Assembly: GCA_965220075.1 (NCBI GenBank)
Contig: OZ244806.1
Coordinates: forward strand, 1,054,001-1,118,000
DNA from: G965220075 sp965220075
GTDB lineage: Bacteria > Chloroflexota > UBA11872
Length of the DNA stretch: 64,000 bases
Direction: 5' to 3'
In this document: positions 16,691-24,104 of the stretch, in pieces
How the letters are laid out: each line of letters starts with the position of its first letter
How positions within the stretch are numbered: the first letter of the stretch is position 1
Made by a program: the position numbers and the translations under genes
The notes under the pieces: generated by a model
The model's input: the letters and a program-made list of their open reading frames with translations, nothing else
The model's database searches: none
Told to the model about the DNA's origin: nothing

Positions 16691-17593
16691 CTAGCTGTCG
16701 GGCTCCTCCAACCCAAAGTCACTCCAGAGCAAGACCTCGGCTCCGTACCGCGCCTGCAAGAGACGCTGACCCAAGATCGCATCGATGTGATGTCCTTCTA
16801 CGGCGCCCGGTTTGACGAATCCATCTCGCAAAGTCAGGTCGGACTCTCGGACGACGTGCCCGGCCAGGAGCGCTCGGGCCACCGCCAGGGTGCGGCCCCT
16901 GCGTGGTGGCCGTGCGTCGCGGACCGGATCCCAGCCAGGTCCGAGGCGGTGTGGCTCGTCCGGCCAGAGGCCGAACCCTGCCCGCAACCCCCGGACGAGC
17001 GCGTACCCAACCAGGAAACCGCCGATGTGTGCCCAATAGTCGACGCGCGACGCGTACCCGACGGTGAGCTCATCGATCACCTGCATGCCGAACCAGATGC
17101 CCATATAGATGATCGCCGGCACGTCCCAGAAGATCGTGCGAACGCGCGCGTGTGGTAGCAACACGAAATAGATGCCCATCACGCCCGCGATCGCGCCCGA
17201 CGCGCCGATTGCCGGGACATCGGAACCCAACCGCGTGGCCGATGAGATCATCGCCGCAAAGATCCCCAAGCCCAGGTAGGTGGGCAGAAAGAACCAGCGC
17301 AGGTGCGCTTCCACGCCACGTCCGAAGGCCCACAGGAACAGGGCGTTGCCAATGGCGTGAAGCCACCCGCCGTGCAGAAACATGTGCGCAAACAGCGGGA
17401 GCACTGCCCCGCCCGTGTCTACCCGCAGCCGTGCAGGCACCTGACCGTACGCCTCGAACACGAGCGATCGCGCGGTGGGTGTGAGCGCCAGCTCGGTGTA
17501 GAGAAAAATGGCGAGCAGCGTGGCCATTAGGCCCACGGTCGCCCACGGGCGATAGCGAGGCAGCCGTTCGTCGGTGGTCCCCAACGGAAGCAC
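16691..17593 (-). CDS. rhomboid family intramembrane serine protease
   Basis: A 300-residue membrane protease that cuts transmembrane segments of other proteins. About six hydrophobic segments are visible in the first 205 residues. Family signatures are PLFAHMFLHGGWLHAIGNALFLW (loop 1 His-rich motif and oxyanion Asn83), the catalytic Ser132 in GASGAIAG, and the catalytic His near 187 in YWAHIGGFLVG. The C-terminal 95 residues are hydrophilic with no domain I recognise; they hold IDAILGQRLLQARYGAEVLLW and may be a soluble appendage. Start is GTG 17593. It converges with the MFS gene, 54 bp apart. Confidence 0.9.
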   Translation of the reverse strand: MLPLGTTDERLPRYRPWATVGLMATLLAIFLYTELALTPTARSLVFEAYGQVPARLRVDTGGAVLPLFAHMFLHGGWLHAIGNALFLWAFGRGVEAHLRWFFLPTYLGLGIFAAMISSATRLGSDVPAIGASGAIAGVMGIYFVLLPHARVRTIFWDVPAIIYMGIWFGMQVIDELTVGYASRVDYWAHIGGFLVGYALVRGLRAGFGLWPDEPHRLGPGWDPVRDARPPRRGRTLAVARALLAGHVVRESDLTLRDGFVKPGAVEGHHIDAILGQRLLQARYGAEVLLWSDFGLEEPDS

Positions 17594-17723
17594 GCCGCAT
17601 CCTACAGAATCCGCAAGCGATGGCGAGACGCAGGGTGCATGGCGGGATTTGCTGCGATTCTTGGCTTGACTCGACTACGATGGCGTCGATTCGCATGAGA
17701 CGCGGCGGTGAGGAGCAGTCTCC

Positions 17724-18056
17724 GTGAGCGCGACCGATAGCAAGGCGACGGTGGAGCCGGCGTTCGACGCCGCCGGTCTCATCCCGGCCGTCTGCCAGGA
17801 TGCGGATTCCGGCGAGGTGCTGATGCTCGCCTACATGAACCGCGAGGCGCTGCGGCGCACGCGTGAATCGGGCGATGTCTGGTTCTGGAGCCGCTCCCGC
17901 CGCGAGCTATGGCACAAGGGGGCCACCTCGGGGAGCTATCTGCGCGTGGCCGGAATTGCCGTCGACTGCGAAAACAACTCGCTACTCGTCAAAGTCCGTC
18001 CCGCCGGGCCTGCTTGCCACACCGGCCGGCGAAGCTGCTATTTCCGCGAGCTATAG
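17724..18056 (+). CDS. hisI: phosphoribosyl-AMP cyclohydrolase
   Basis: The third step of histidine synthesis: hydrolytic opening of the purine ring of phosphoribosyl-AMP. The 110-residue length is normal for a stand-alone HisI without the HisE domain. Seen are VLMLAYMNREALRRT, FWSRSRRELWHKGATSGS and the C-terminal zinc segment GPACHTGRRSCYF, where Cys and His bind Zn. The metal motif is DCENN (81-85), whereas most relatives I recall have DCDxD, so two of three acidic ligands differ (D to E and D to N). GTG 17724 has AGGAG eight bases upstream (17711-17715). No other his gene is in the window. Confidence 0.93.
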   Translation: MSATDSKATVEPAFDAAGLIPAVCQDADSGEVLMLAYMNREALRRTRESGDVWFWSRSRRELWHKGATSGSYLRVAGIAVDCENNSLLVKVRPAGPACHTGRRSCYFREL

Positions 18057-18190
18057 CGAATCTCACCCTCGATAGGCGCCAGCGGCGGTGCCCGCTCGGT
18101 CAGGCTCTTCAGTCCACAGTTGCGCCTCTGCGCTCACCTGGCCGTAGCTGGGCAAAGAGCGGCAGTCGCCGCCCGGTGACTGGAATACGT

Positions 18191-19348
18191 CTATCCGCCC
18201 GGCGTTCGCCTTCGCGCCCACTCGATGATCTCGGCGTTGAGGATGTACTGCACGTCCGCCTCGCTCATGGCCGCCTGCAGCCAGCGCTGCAAGGCGGCCG
18301 CTTGCAAGCGTTCCTTCATCCCGGCGTCGAGCGGGCGTGACACGAGCCGCTCATCCACTCGGATGAAGTACCAACCTTCGCTCGTTTGCACCGGCGCGCC
18401 GACCTCGCCTTTGGGCAGTGTGAGGGCCGCTTCGTCCCATTCCTTCGAAAACAGTCCGCGTGGAACCCAGCCGAGCGCGCCGCCTTGATCGCGCGAGTTG
18501 AAATCGACCGAAGCGTCGCGCGCCACCTCTTCGAACGCCTCGCCGGCCGCCAGCCGCTCGGTCACCTCGTCGCGCGCCTCCTCCGTGGGTGCCAGGATAT
18601 GGCTGGCCAGAAAGTGCGCGGGAGCGCTGCCCAGATCGGCTGTGAGTGTGTTCACCAGCCATCGCTCGCGGATGCGCGCGCCCAGGAACGGCTCTATCTC
18701 GGACCGGCTCAGACCCGTGCGATTACTAAGCGAGTCCAGCTGACGAGACAGGTCCTCGGCAGGCGTTGAATCGGACCCGCCACCCGGCCTCGGCGGGGCC
18801 GTATCGCCCGCCTCGGCGAAGTAGCGATTCAGCTCTGCCTCCAGGTCCGCCGCGCTTGCCGCGAAGCCCTGAATCTCAGCTTCACGCCGGATGAATTCAT
18901 CGTTCACCAGCTCCGTGGCGGCGCCGAAGGCCAGCGACTGCAGCTCGACCAGCGCTGGGCTTGGCTCGCCGCCCCGCAGCCCGGGTACCGATTCGTCAGC
19001 CTCTAGGCGGCCCTCCAGCTCGAACCGTCGGAAAGCGGTGTAACGGCGATACGTCTCGGCGCTAACCTCCACGTCGTCAATCGTGGCCACGGGGCGCGCG
19101 GGCGCGGCTACCAACTCGTCGAAAAGGCCGCTGCCGACAAGGGCGAGCACCACCGCGGCGGCCAGCCCCCCGACGGCCAGCAGCGCCTTCGTGCCGGCCG
19201 CCTGACGCTGCCCTTTCGAGAGCATGGACCAATCGCGCAGAGCGTTGGGCAGATCGCGCCATGCCACGCTGCTGCGCACCGGCCGGCGAGCCGATCTGCG
19301 GCGCTCCCTGGCCGCTCGTCTGCGTTGTGCGTGTGTACGTGCAGCCAT
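18191..19348 (-). CDS. membrane-anchored peptidylprolyl isomerase (PpiC/SurA-like)
   Basis: A 385-residue foldase. The first 50 residues are strongly basic (Arg-rich), then one membrane segment (about 54-77) acts as a signal anchor, placing the remainder outside the cell. Residues about 85-240 are a SurA N-like helical chaperone region, with NDEFIRREAEIQGFAAS and ELNRYFAEAG, and about 250-345 form a parvulin-type rotamase: HFLASHILAPTEEARDEV, DQGGALGWVPRGLF, EVGAPVQTSEGWYFIRVDE. It should help fold secreted proteins. It lies 210 bp downstream of the rpsF-ssb-rpsR operon on the same strand, where rplI often sits in other bacteria. Confidence 0.9.
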   Translation of the reverse strand: MAARTHAQRRRAARERRRSARRPVRSSVAWRDLPNALRDWSMLSKGQRQAAGTKALLAVGGLAAAVVLALVGSGLFDELVAAPARPVATIDDVEVSAETYRRYTAFRRFELEGRLEADESVPGLRGGEPSPALVELQSLAFGAATELVNDEFIRREAEIQGFAASAADLEAELNRYFAEAGDTAPPRPGGGSDSTPAEDLSRQLDSLSNRTGLSRSEIEPFLGARIRERWLVNTLTADLGSAPAHFLASHILAPTEEARDEVTERLAAGEAFEEVARDASVDFNSRDQGGALGWVPRGLFSKEWDEAALTLPKGEVGAPVQTSEGWYFIRVDERLVSRPLDAGMKERLQAAALQRWLQAAMSEADVQYILNAEIIEWARRRTPGG

Positions 19349-19558
19349 GCGGTCCCTACGTATGCAGCCAAAGTGCCGCCGGCCCCGGCCGCCGCTCGGA
19401 TCCGGTGCGGCCGCGGCCAGCCGGCATGCCTACTTGAGCTGGTGCGGGGCGGCCGCCCCGCCGACTGACGGTCATAGGCGATCCACGGCGGCTAGCGAGC
19501 GGGTAATTATCCGCGAAGCTTTGCGCTCGACCGACAACGGCGCAAGCGGGGCTTGGTG

Positions 19559-19879
19559 CTAAACGGCGTGCGGCCGGCGCCGCACTGAGTACGGCAGCAG
19601 CGCGAGGTAGCGCGCCCGCTTGATCGCCACCGCCACCCGGCGCTGATGGCGTGCGCACGTCATGGCGCGGCGGCGCGGCTCAATCCGACCGCTGTCGGCT
19701 ACGAAGCGCCGCAGCAGCTGCACCTTCTTGTAGTCGATGGGCTCTTTGGTCTCGCAGAAATAGCAACTGCGCCGCCGGAACGGTCGGCCGCCGCGCCGCC
19801 CACCGCCGCCGCCGCCGCGGCGTCCGCGGCGTTGACCGTCGTCGCGCGATCTTCCGCCTCCAGCCGGCCTTGTTGACAT
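19559..19879 (-). CDS. rpsR: 30S ribosomal protein S18
   Basis: A small-subunit ribosomal protein of 106 residues. The N-terminal 35 residues are a Gly/Arg-rich tail. The conserved core begins at RRSCYFCETKEPIDYKKVQLL and continues through GRIEPRRRAMTCARHQRRVAVAIKRARYLALLPY. The CxxC pair plus the later CxxH is the zinc-binding (C+) form of S18. It is the last gene of the rpsF-ssb-rpsR operon, starting 27 bases after ssb. Confidence 0.97.
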   Translation of the reverse strand: MSTRPAGGGRSRDDGQRRGRRGGGGGGRRGGRPFRRRSCYFCETKEPIDYKKVQLLRRFVADSGRIEPRRRAMTCARHQRRVAVAIKRARYLALLPYSVRRRPHAV

Positions 19880-19906
19880 ATCTTCCCGCCTGGCTCCCCG
19901 ACTGAC

Positions 19907-20389
19907 CTAGAACGGCAGGTCGTCGGCCGTGATCTCGTCGGACTGCCCGCTCGCTTCGCTGTTTCGCGCGCTCGACTGCGGCGAGTTCTCGCTCTCGCTC
20001 TCGCTCTCGCTCTCGCTCTCGCTTTCGCGCCCGCCCAGCATCATCAGGTCGCGCGCCACCAGCTCTGTGGTGGTGCGGTCGTTTCCCTCGCGGTCCTGCC
20101 ACTCGCGCGTCTGCAGGCGGCCTTCCACGTAGACCTGACGGCCGCGCCGCAGGTACTCGTTCGCGATCTCAGCCAGACGCGCCCAAGCTACGATTCGAAA
20201 CCACTCGGTGTGCTCGCGCTGCTCACCGTCGCGGTTCTGCCAGCTGTCGTTCACCGCAATCGTGAAATTGCAGACCGGCGTTCCGCTCTGCGTGAAGCGC
20301 AACTCAGGGTCACGGCCCAGGTTTCCGATGATCTGCACTTTGTTCAGCCCGCGCGATCGCCCGCGTCGGGGTCCGCTATGTTCACTCAT
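19907..20389 (-). CDS. ssb: single-stranded DNA-binding protein
   Basis: Binds single-stranded DNA at replication forks. The OB fold occupies about residues 14-120 (NKVQIIGNLGRDPELRFT, EWFRIVAWARLAEIANEYL, GRQVYVEGRLQTREWQDREG). The tail ends in DEITADDLPF, a variant of the acidic DDDIPF tip that recruits partner proteins. Between the two is a Ser-Glu dipeptide run encoded by a hexanucleotide tandem repeat. The gene overlaps the end of rpsF in an ATGA junction (20386-20389), the usual coupling of this operon. Length 160 residues is normal. Confidence 0.97.
   Translation of the reverse strand: MSEHSGPRRGRSRGLNKVQIIGNLGRDPELRFTQSGTPVCNFTIAVNDSWQNRDGEQREHTEWFRIVAWARLAEIANEYLRRGRQVYVEGRLQTREWQDREGNDRTTTELVARDLMMLGGRESESESESESESENSPQSSARNSEASGQSDEITADDLPF
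19986..20026 (-). repeat. hexanucleotide microsatellite inside ssb (Ser-Glu repeat)
   Basis: On the plus strand the unit GCTCTC repeats five times exactly (19991-20020) and once with one change (20021-20026), encoding alternating Glu and Ser in the linker of SSB. Because the unit is six bases, any slippage would alter linker length by two residues and never break the frame. Confidence 0.85.
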
Positions 20390-20721
20390 GCGGAAGCCTC
20401 GGCAACAGCCGCGGCCGCCTCAGCCGCCGCCACGTCCTCGTCCTCTCGGGTGATTAGAAAGCGTGCAACGTCCTCGAATAGGCGTAGAGACCGCTCGAGC
20501 TCGCCTAGCTGGGTCGAATCGCATGAGAACTTCAGCAGAACGTAGTGACCCTCGCGCTGATTGTTGATCGGGTAGGCGAACTTGCGCTTTCCCCAACTGC
20601 TGACGCTGTTGACCTCGCCGCCGTGCGCGCTGATCCGCTCCGCCACGGCGTCGATATAGGCCGAGGAGAGCTCGGGAACACGCCCGATGTCGTATATGAC
20701 GATCAACTCGTAATCGCGCAA
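20386..20721 (-). CDS. rpsF: 30S ribosomal protein S6
   Basis: A small-subunit ribosomal protein, 111 residues from the start I prefer. The core LRDYELIVIYDIG, GGEVNSVSSWGKRKFAYPINNQREGHYVLLKF and RLFEDVARFLITRED is typical S6; the tail is Ala/Glu-rich. I chose TTG 20721 because a very strong ribosome binding site (AAGGAAGGGG) lies just upstream on the minus strand and the S6 fold begins at once; the longer frame from 20799 adds a non-family leader. It is the first gene of rpsF-ssb-rpsR and overlaps ssb by four bases. Confidence 0.95.
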   Translation of the reverse strand: MRDYELIVIYDIGRVPELSSAYIDAVAERISAHGGEVNSVSSWGKRKFAYPINNQREGHYVLLKFSCDSTQLGELERSLRLFEDVARFLITREDEDVAAAEAAAAVAEASA

Positions 20722-20830
20722 GAAGCCCCTTCCTTCGGGTTTGTACGGCTCGGTAATGGCGGCCGCACAGAAGGGATGGCTGATTCGCGATACTAGCATA
20801 GGGTTGGGAGCGACCTATTCTGCGAGCGTG

Positions 20831-21763
20831 ATGGCTCTACTGCGGTGGGTTTTGGCCGCGGGGGCGTTAGGTGTGGTCGGCTGGCTGGCCACACGCGGGC
20901 GCCCCGCGCCTTTCGACGTCGAGGCCAATCTGGACGGCGGCCGTCTCGTGCCCGGACGCGACGGCCGCCTGTATGAGCGCGCGGTAGGCGCCGGCGCCGA
21001 CATCGTGATGCTGCCCGGATTCGCCGGTAGCGCGCGTACCTGGGACGTCATCACGCCCAGGCTTGCCCAACGCTACTGCGTGCGCTGGCTCGACCTGCTG
21101 GGCCATGGCCTGGCCGACAAGCCCGCCTTTGTCGACTACGGCGCTTTCGCGCAAGCCGGGCGCATCGCGGAGTGGATGGCTGCGGCAGGCGTGAGGCGGA
21201 CCGTGGTGGTGGCGAGCTCCGCCGGCGCTCAACCGGCCGTGGCCCTGGCCGCCGAGCACCCCGGCCGCGTGGCCGGTTTGGTTTTGGTGGCCCCGTTTCT
21301 CACCGCCAACCCGTCCGTTCGCCTTGGTCTGCGCATCGCGCGGCGGTTTCCGGGCACTTCGGCGGCCATCGTCCGCACGGCTCTACGTCAGCGCTGGGTG
21401 GTCTGGGGTGCCAACATGCTTGGCCGATCCGACCCCTTCACGGTCCAGGGCGCGGTTGTCGATCGGCAATACCGGCCCTTCGGGGCGCCCGGTTTCTTCG
21501 AGGCTCTGCCGGGCCTGCTTGCGACTGTCGACCCGGCCGACGTCGACCAGGCCATCGAGCGTGTCGGCTGCCCCGTGCTGCTAGTTTGGGGCGCCGCCGA
21601 TCTCACCGCGGCAACCGGGCAGGCGCTGGCGCTGACGCGCCGGTTTGCGCGCGGCGAGGCCCAAGTGCTGCCCAATGCCGGACACCTTGCCCAGGAGGAA
21701 ACGCCCGACGACCTGCTTGGGCTGATGGAGCCGTTCCTGGCGCGGGTTACCGGGCCGGGCTAG
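20831..21763 (+). CDS. alpha/beta hydrolase with N-terminal membrane anchor
   Basis: A 310-residue alpha/beta-fold hydrolase. A hydrophobic N-terminal segment (about residues 3-20) suggests a signal anchor. The fold shows the oxyanion strand VMLPGFAGSARTWD, the strand RWLDLLGHGLADKP, the nucleophile elbow VVASSAGAQPA (second Ser as nucleophile), an Asp after LLVWGAAD, and the catalytic His in PNAGHLAQEE. Substrate unknown. ATG 20831 follows an in-frame GTG at 20828. Its start region overlaps nothing but lies divergent from rpsF (109 bp). The UDG gene begins 17 bases after its stop, so the two may be co-transcribed. Confidence 0.82.
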   Translation: MALLRWVLAAGALGVVGWLATRGRPAPFDVEANLDGGRLVPGRDGRLYERAVGAGADIVMLPGFAGSARTWDVITPRLAQRYCVRWLDLLGHGLADKPAFVDYGAFAQAGRIAEWMAAAGVRRTVVVASSAGAQPAVALAAEHPGRVAGLVLVAPFLTANPSVRLGLRIARRFPGTSAAIVRTALRQRWVVWGANMLGRSDPFTVQGAVVDRQYRPFGAPGFFEALPGLLATVDPADVDQAIERVGCPVLLVWGAADLTAATGQALALTRRFARGEAQVLPNAGHLAQEETPDDLLGLMEPFLARVTGPG

Positions 21764-21780
21764 CCCGTCCTCGCCGCGGC

Positions 21781-22461
21781 ATGAGCGCGCTGCAAGAGCT
21801 CACGGCGCAGGTTGTGACCTGCCGTCGCTGTCCCCGTCTGGTCGCCTGGCGCGAGCGCATTTCACGCGAGAAGCGCGCGGCCTATCACGACCAGGACTAC
21901 TGGGGGCGGCCGGTTCCGGGGTTCGGGGACGCTCGCGCGCGGATTTTGCTGGTGGGCCTTGCGCCGGCCGCGCACGGCGGCAACCGCACCGGGCGCGTGT
22001 TCACCGGCGACCGCTCCGGCGACTTTCTCTATGCGGCCCTTCACCGGGCCGGACTCGCCAGCCGACCCGTCAGCACCCATCGCGATGACGGTCTAGCGCT
22101 GCGCGGGGCCTACCTCACCGCCGCGCTGCGCTGCGCGCCGCCGGCCAACCGGCCCACACCGGCCGAGCGCGACAACTGCGCCCCTTATCTCCTCGAGGAG
22201 CTTCAGCTACTGGGTTGTATTCGCGTGGAGGTGGCGCTGGGCGCCTACGCTTGGGATCAGCTGCTGCGCGTCCACCGCGCGCGCGGCGACGCCGTCCCGC
22301 GGCCCAAGCCAAAGTTCGCTCACGGCGCCGAGGCGTCCATCGGCGGACGCACGCTGCTTGGCGCCTATCACCCCAGTCAGCAGAACACGTTTACCGGACG
22401 CCTCCGGCCCGAGATGCTGGACGCGGTTCTGCGCCGCACCGTCGCGCTCGCCGCCGACTGA
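21781..22461 (+). CDS. uracil-DNA glycosylase, family 5 (UDGb-type)
   Basis: A 226-residue base-excision repair glycosylase that removes uracil and other deaminated bases. The four Fe-S cysteines are visible: C14 and C17 (TCRRCPRL), and two in the segment ALRCAPPANRPTPAERDNC. Motif 1, GLAPAAHGGNRTGRVFTGDR, is the family 5 form, in which the catalytic polar residue of families 1 and 4 is absent; motif 2 is HPSQQNTFTGRL. ATG 21781 begins directly at the family N-terminus. The frame stays open 600 bases upstream, but that part overlaps the alpha/beta hydrolase gene and is not coding. Repair genes uvrA and a DEDDh/GIY-YIG protein are elsewhere in the window. Confidence 0.92.
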   Translation: MSALQELTAQVVTCRRCPRLVAWRERISREKRAAYHDQDYWGRPVPGFGDARARILLVGLAPAAHGGNRTGRVFTGDRSGDFLYAALHRAGLASRPVSTHRDDGLALRGAYLTAALRCAPPANRPTPAERDNCAPYLLEELQLLGCIRVEVALGAYAWDQLLRVHRARGDAVPRPKPKFAHGAEASIGGRTLLGAYHPSQQNTFTGRLRPEMLDAVLRRTVALAAD

Positions 22462-22628
22462 CCGCGGCGTGGCCGCGTCACGGCGGGAGCCTCATCATCC
22501 GGAGCTTGGAAGAGCAGGTGCCAGCACACCCGACGAAATACCGACCAGACGTACATACAGCAAGACTGCTGGAGTCCTTATCTCTAGAACGCACGCCCTA
22601 GCCAGCGGAGCTCGCCCGGGCGCCCAAA

Positions 22629-22961
22629 CTAGGCGGTCTGACCGGTCGATCTCGCAACCGTCTCGGCCAGCCAGGCGTTGAGGCTCTTGCCCTCCGCCCG
22701 GGCGGCGGCCGTGGCCGCCCGGTGAACCTCTGGCGTCAAGCGCAGAGCTATCTTCCCTGACAGCGGCTTGTCCGGGGTCCGGCCTCTCTCCGCACACACT
22801 TTCAGGTACTCGTCCACGGAGTCCCTGAACGCGCATCGCAGCTCCGCCACCGACCTTCCCTGGAAGGTGATCACGTCGCGTGTGTCCACCACCTCTCCAT
22901 GCAAGACCCCAACCTCGTCGTCGAAGGTCACGACGGCTCGATATCCGCGGTGTTCCATCAT
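22629..22961 (-). CDS. hicB: HicB-like antitoxin
   Basis: A 110-residue protein with the two parts expected of HicB. The N-terminal partial RNase-H-like fold (YRAVVTFDDEVGVLHGEVVD, VITFQGRSVAELRCAFRDSVDEYLKVC) neutralises the toxin. The C-terminal ribbon-helix-helix region (KIALRLTPEVHRAATAAARAEGKSLNAWLAETV) should bind DNA as an autorepressor. It overlaps the HicA gene upstream by four bases (ATGA). This variant, with the RHH domain at the C-terminus, is common in chromosomal HicAB pairs. Confidence 0.9.
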   Translation of the reverse strand: MMEHRGYRAVVTFDDEVGVLHGEVVDTRDVITFQGRSVAELRCAFRDSVDEYLKVCAERGRTPDKPLSGKIALRLTPEVHRAATAAARAEGKSLNAWLAETVARSTGQTA

Positions 22962-23227
22962 GGCTCTCGCGCCTCCTTGTCGATCCCGGCCTCGGTCAGG
23001 AATCTCCGCAGCGAAGCGGCCGCTCCCTTGTCGACGTCGTTGCGAGGGTGGGGGCGGTGGAAGATCGCGATCACATCGTTGAGCTCGATCGCCACCCGCG
23101 AACCCGCCCGCTCCTCGATATCCGCACCGCAGGCCCGCAGAAGCGATTCAATGTCCGCCCAGCGGACTCCCGCTGGGGTGGGTCGCCTGAAGACCGCCGC
23201 CAGGGTTCGGCCGTGCGCTTGCCTCAC
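22958..23227 (-). CDS. hicA: HicA-like mRNA interferase toxin
   Basis: An 89-residue toxin of the HicA family, double-stranded-RNA-binding-like proteins that cleave mRNA. The family pattern is clear: WADIESLLRACGADIEERAGSRV, then AIFHRPHP with the catalytic His region, and GAAASLRRFLTEAGI at the C-terminus. It lies before hicB in transcription order, the usual arrangement, with a four-base overlap. The start ATG (23227) is only three bases from an AT-rich palindromic block, so transcription may start at or near the AUG, giving a leaderless or nearly leaderless message. Confidence 0.9.
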   Translation of the reverse strand: MRQAHGRTLAAVFRRPTPAGVRWADIESLLRACGADIEERAGSRVAIELNDVIAIFHRPHPRNDVDKGAAASLRRFLTEAGIDKEAREP

Positions 23228-23230
23228 ATG

Positions 23231-23256
23231 AGTATAATATCATATTATGATATCAT
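23231..23256 (-). promoter_or_regulatory. AT-rich nested palindromes upstream of hicA (probable promoter/operator)
   Basis: This 26-base block is almost pure A/T in a GC-rich genome. It holds three overlapping palindromes: ATAATAT-C-ATATTAT (23234-23248), ATATCAT-ATT-ATGATAT (23237-23253) and ATGATATCAT (23247-23256). On the minus strand TATTAT or TATACT could serve as the -10 element; no good -35 is visible. The position fits an operator for the HicB ribbon-helix-helix domain. Confidence 0.65.
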
Positions 23257-23316
23257 CCACGGTTCGCTGACACGCCAGCGGAGATACGCGGCGATCCCTC
23301 CCGTGATTCTTAGGTC

Positions 23317-24102
23317 TCAGCTCGAAGCGCTGGTGTAACGACTGAGTCCGAACCGCCAGAACCGCGCGGCGGCCAGCACCGCCGCCAGGGCCACTACCGG
23401 CCCCGCCCAGACCATCCACGTGGGGTCGCGGCCGGTCAGCGTCTGCGCGGGCACCGTGGTGATGAACGCGACCGGAAACACGAATGTCAAAAGCTGGCGC
23501 AGCCAGAAGGGGTAGATCTCCACCGGATAGCGTCCTGTCTGGAAAAACAAATAAAAGATCATCGTCAGGTTCTCGATCCGCACAAACCAGAACACCAGCG
23601 TGCTGAGCGCGAGCCAGATCGCGTACACAATCGCCATGCCGGCCCCCAGCAGAACCAGGAACAGCAGCACGCCAAGCGGGGTCAGGCCGTCTTCGATCCG
23701 CGCCAGGGCTACCGTGAGCACCGCCAGCCCGAGCAGTGCGTCCACCAGGTGCCACACTACGAACTGCCTGGTGCTGGCCAGGAACAGACTCGGCACCGGC
23801 TTTATCAGGATGTAGTCGAAGGTGCCCTCGCGCACCTCCTGCACGACCTTGTTGAGACTGGGGCCCAGGCTCACGCCCACGAGTCCCTGCACTATGTAGA
23901 AGACGCCCAGCAGCGCTAACGTTTGGGCCAGCGTCCAATCTCCCAGCTTCTCGGTATGCGCGAAGACCACCGCGAATCCGCCGATGGCGGCGCCCAGGTT
24001 GAGCGCGCTGCGCACGAGGTTGCCCAGCAGCTCGGCGCGGTAGGCGGCCTCCTGCTGCAGCGCCGCGCGGAAGAACGTCCAGGCAATGCCCATCAGGCGC
24101 AT
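23317..24102 (-). CDS. ABC-2 type transporter permease (COG3694-like)
   Basis: A 261-residue membrane subunit with six hydrophobic segments, the last gene of a three-gene exporter. The family pattern includes GTFDYILIKPVPSLFLASTR (cytoplasmic loop seen in COG3694/COG4587 permeases), FFQTGRYPVEIYPFWLR and FPVAFITTVPAQ near the C-terminus. I start at ATG 24102, two bases after the stop of the second permease, because the frame beyond it is not hydrophobic. With the neighbouring permease and ATPase it would form a heterodimeric export channel. The exported substrate of this trio is not known. Confidence 0.85.
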   Translation of the reverse strand: MRLMGIAWTFFRAALQQEAAYRAELLGNLVRSALNLGAAIGGFAVVFAHTEKLGDWTLAQTLALLGVFYIVQGLVGVSLGPSLNKVVQEVREGTFDYILIKPVPSLFLASTRQFVVWHLVDALLGLAVLTVALARIEDGLTPLGVLLFLVLLGAGMAIVYAIWLALSTLVFWFVRIENLTMIFYLFFQTGRYPVEIYPFWLRQLLTFVFPVAFITTVPAQTLTGRDPTWMVWAGPVVALAAVLAAARFWRFGLSRYTSASS

Positions 24103-24104
24103 CG

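Noticed and set aside
21172..21780. N-terminal extension of the UDG gene
   Set aside because: The frame is open but overlaps the alpha/beta hydrolase gene, and the UDG family sequence begins at ATG 21781.
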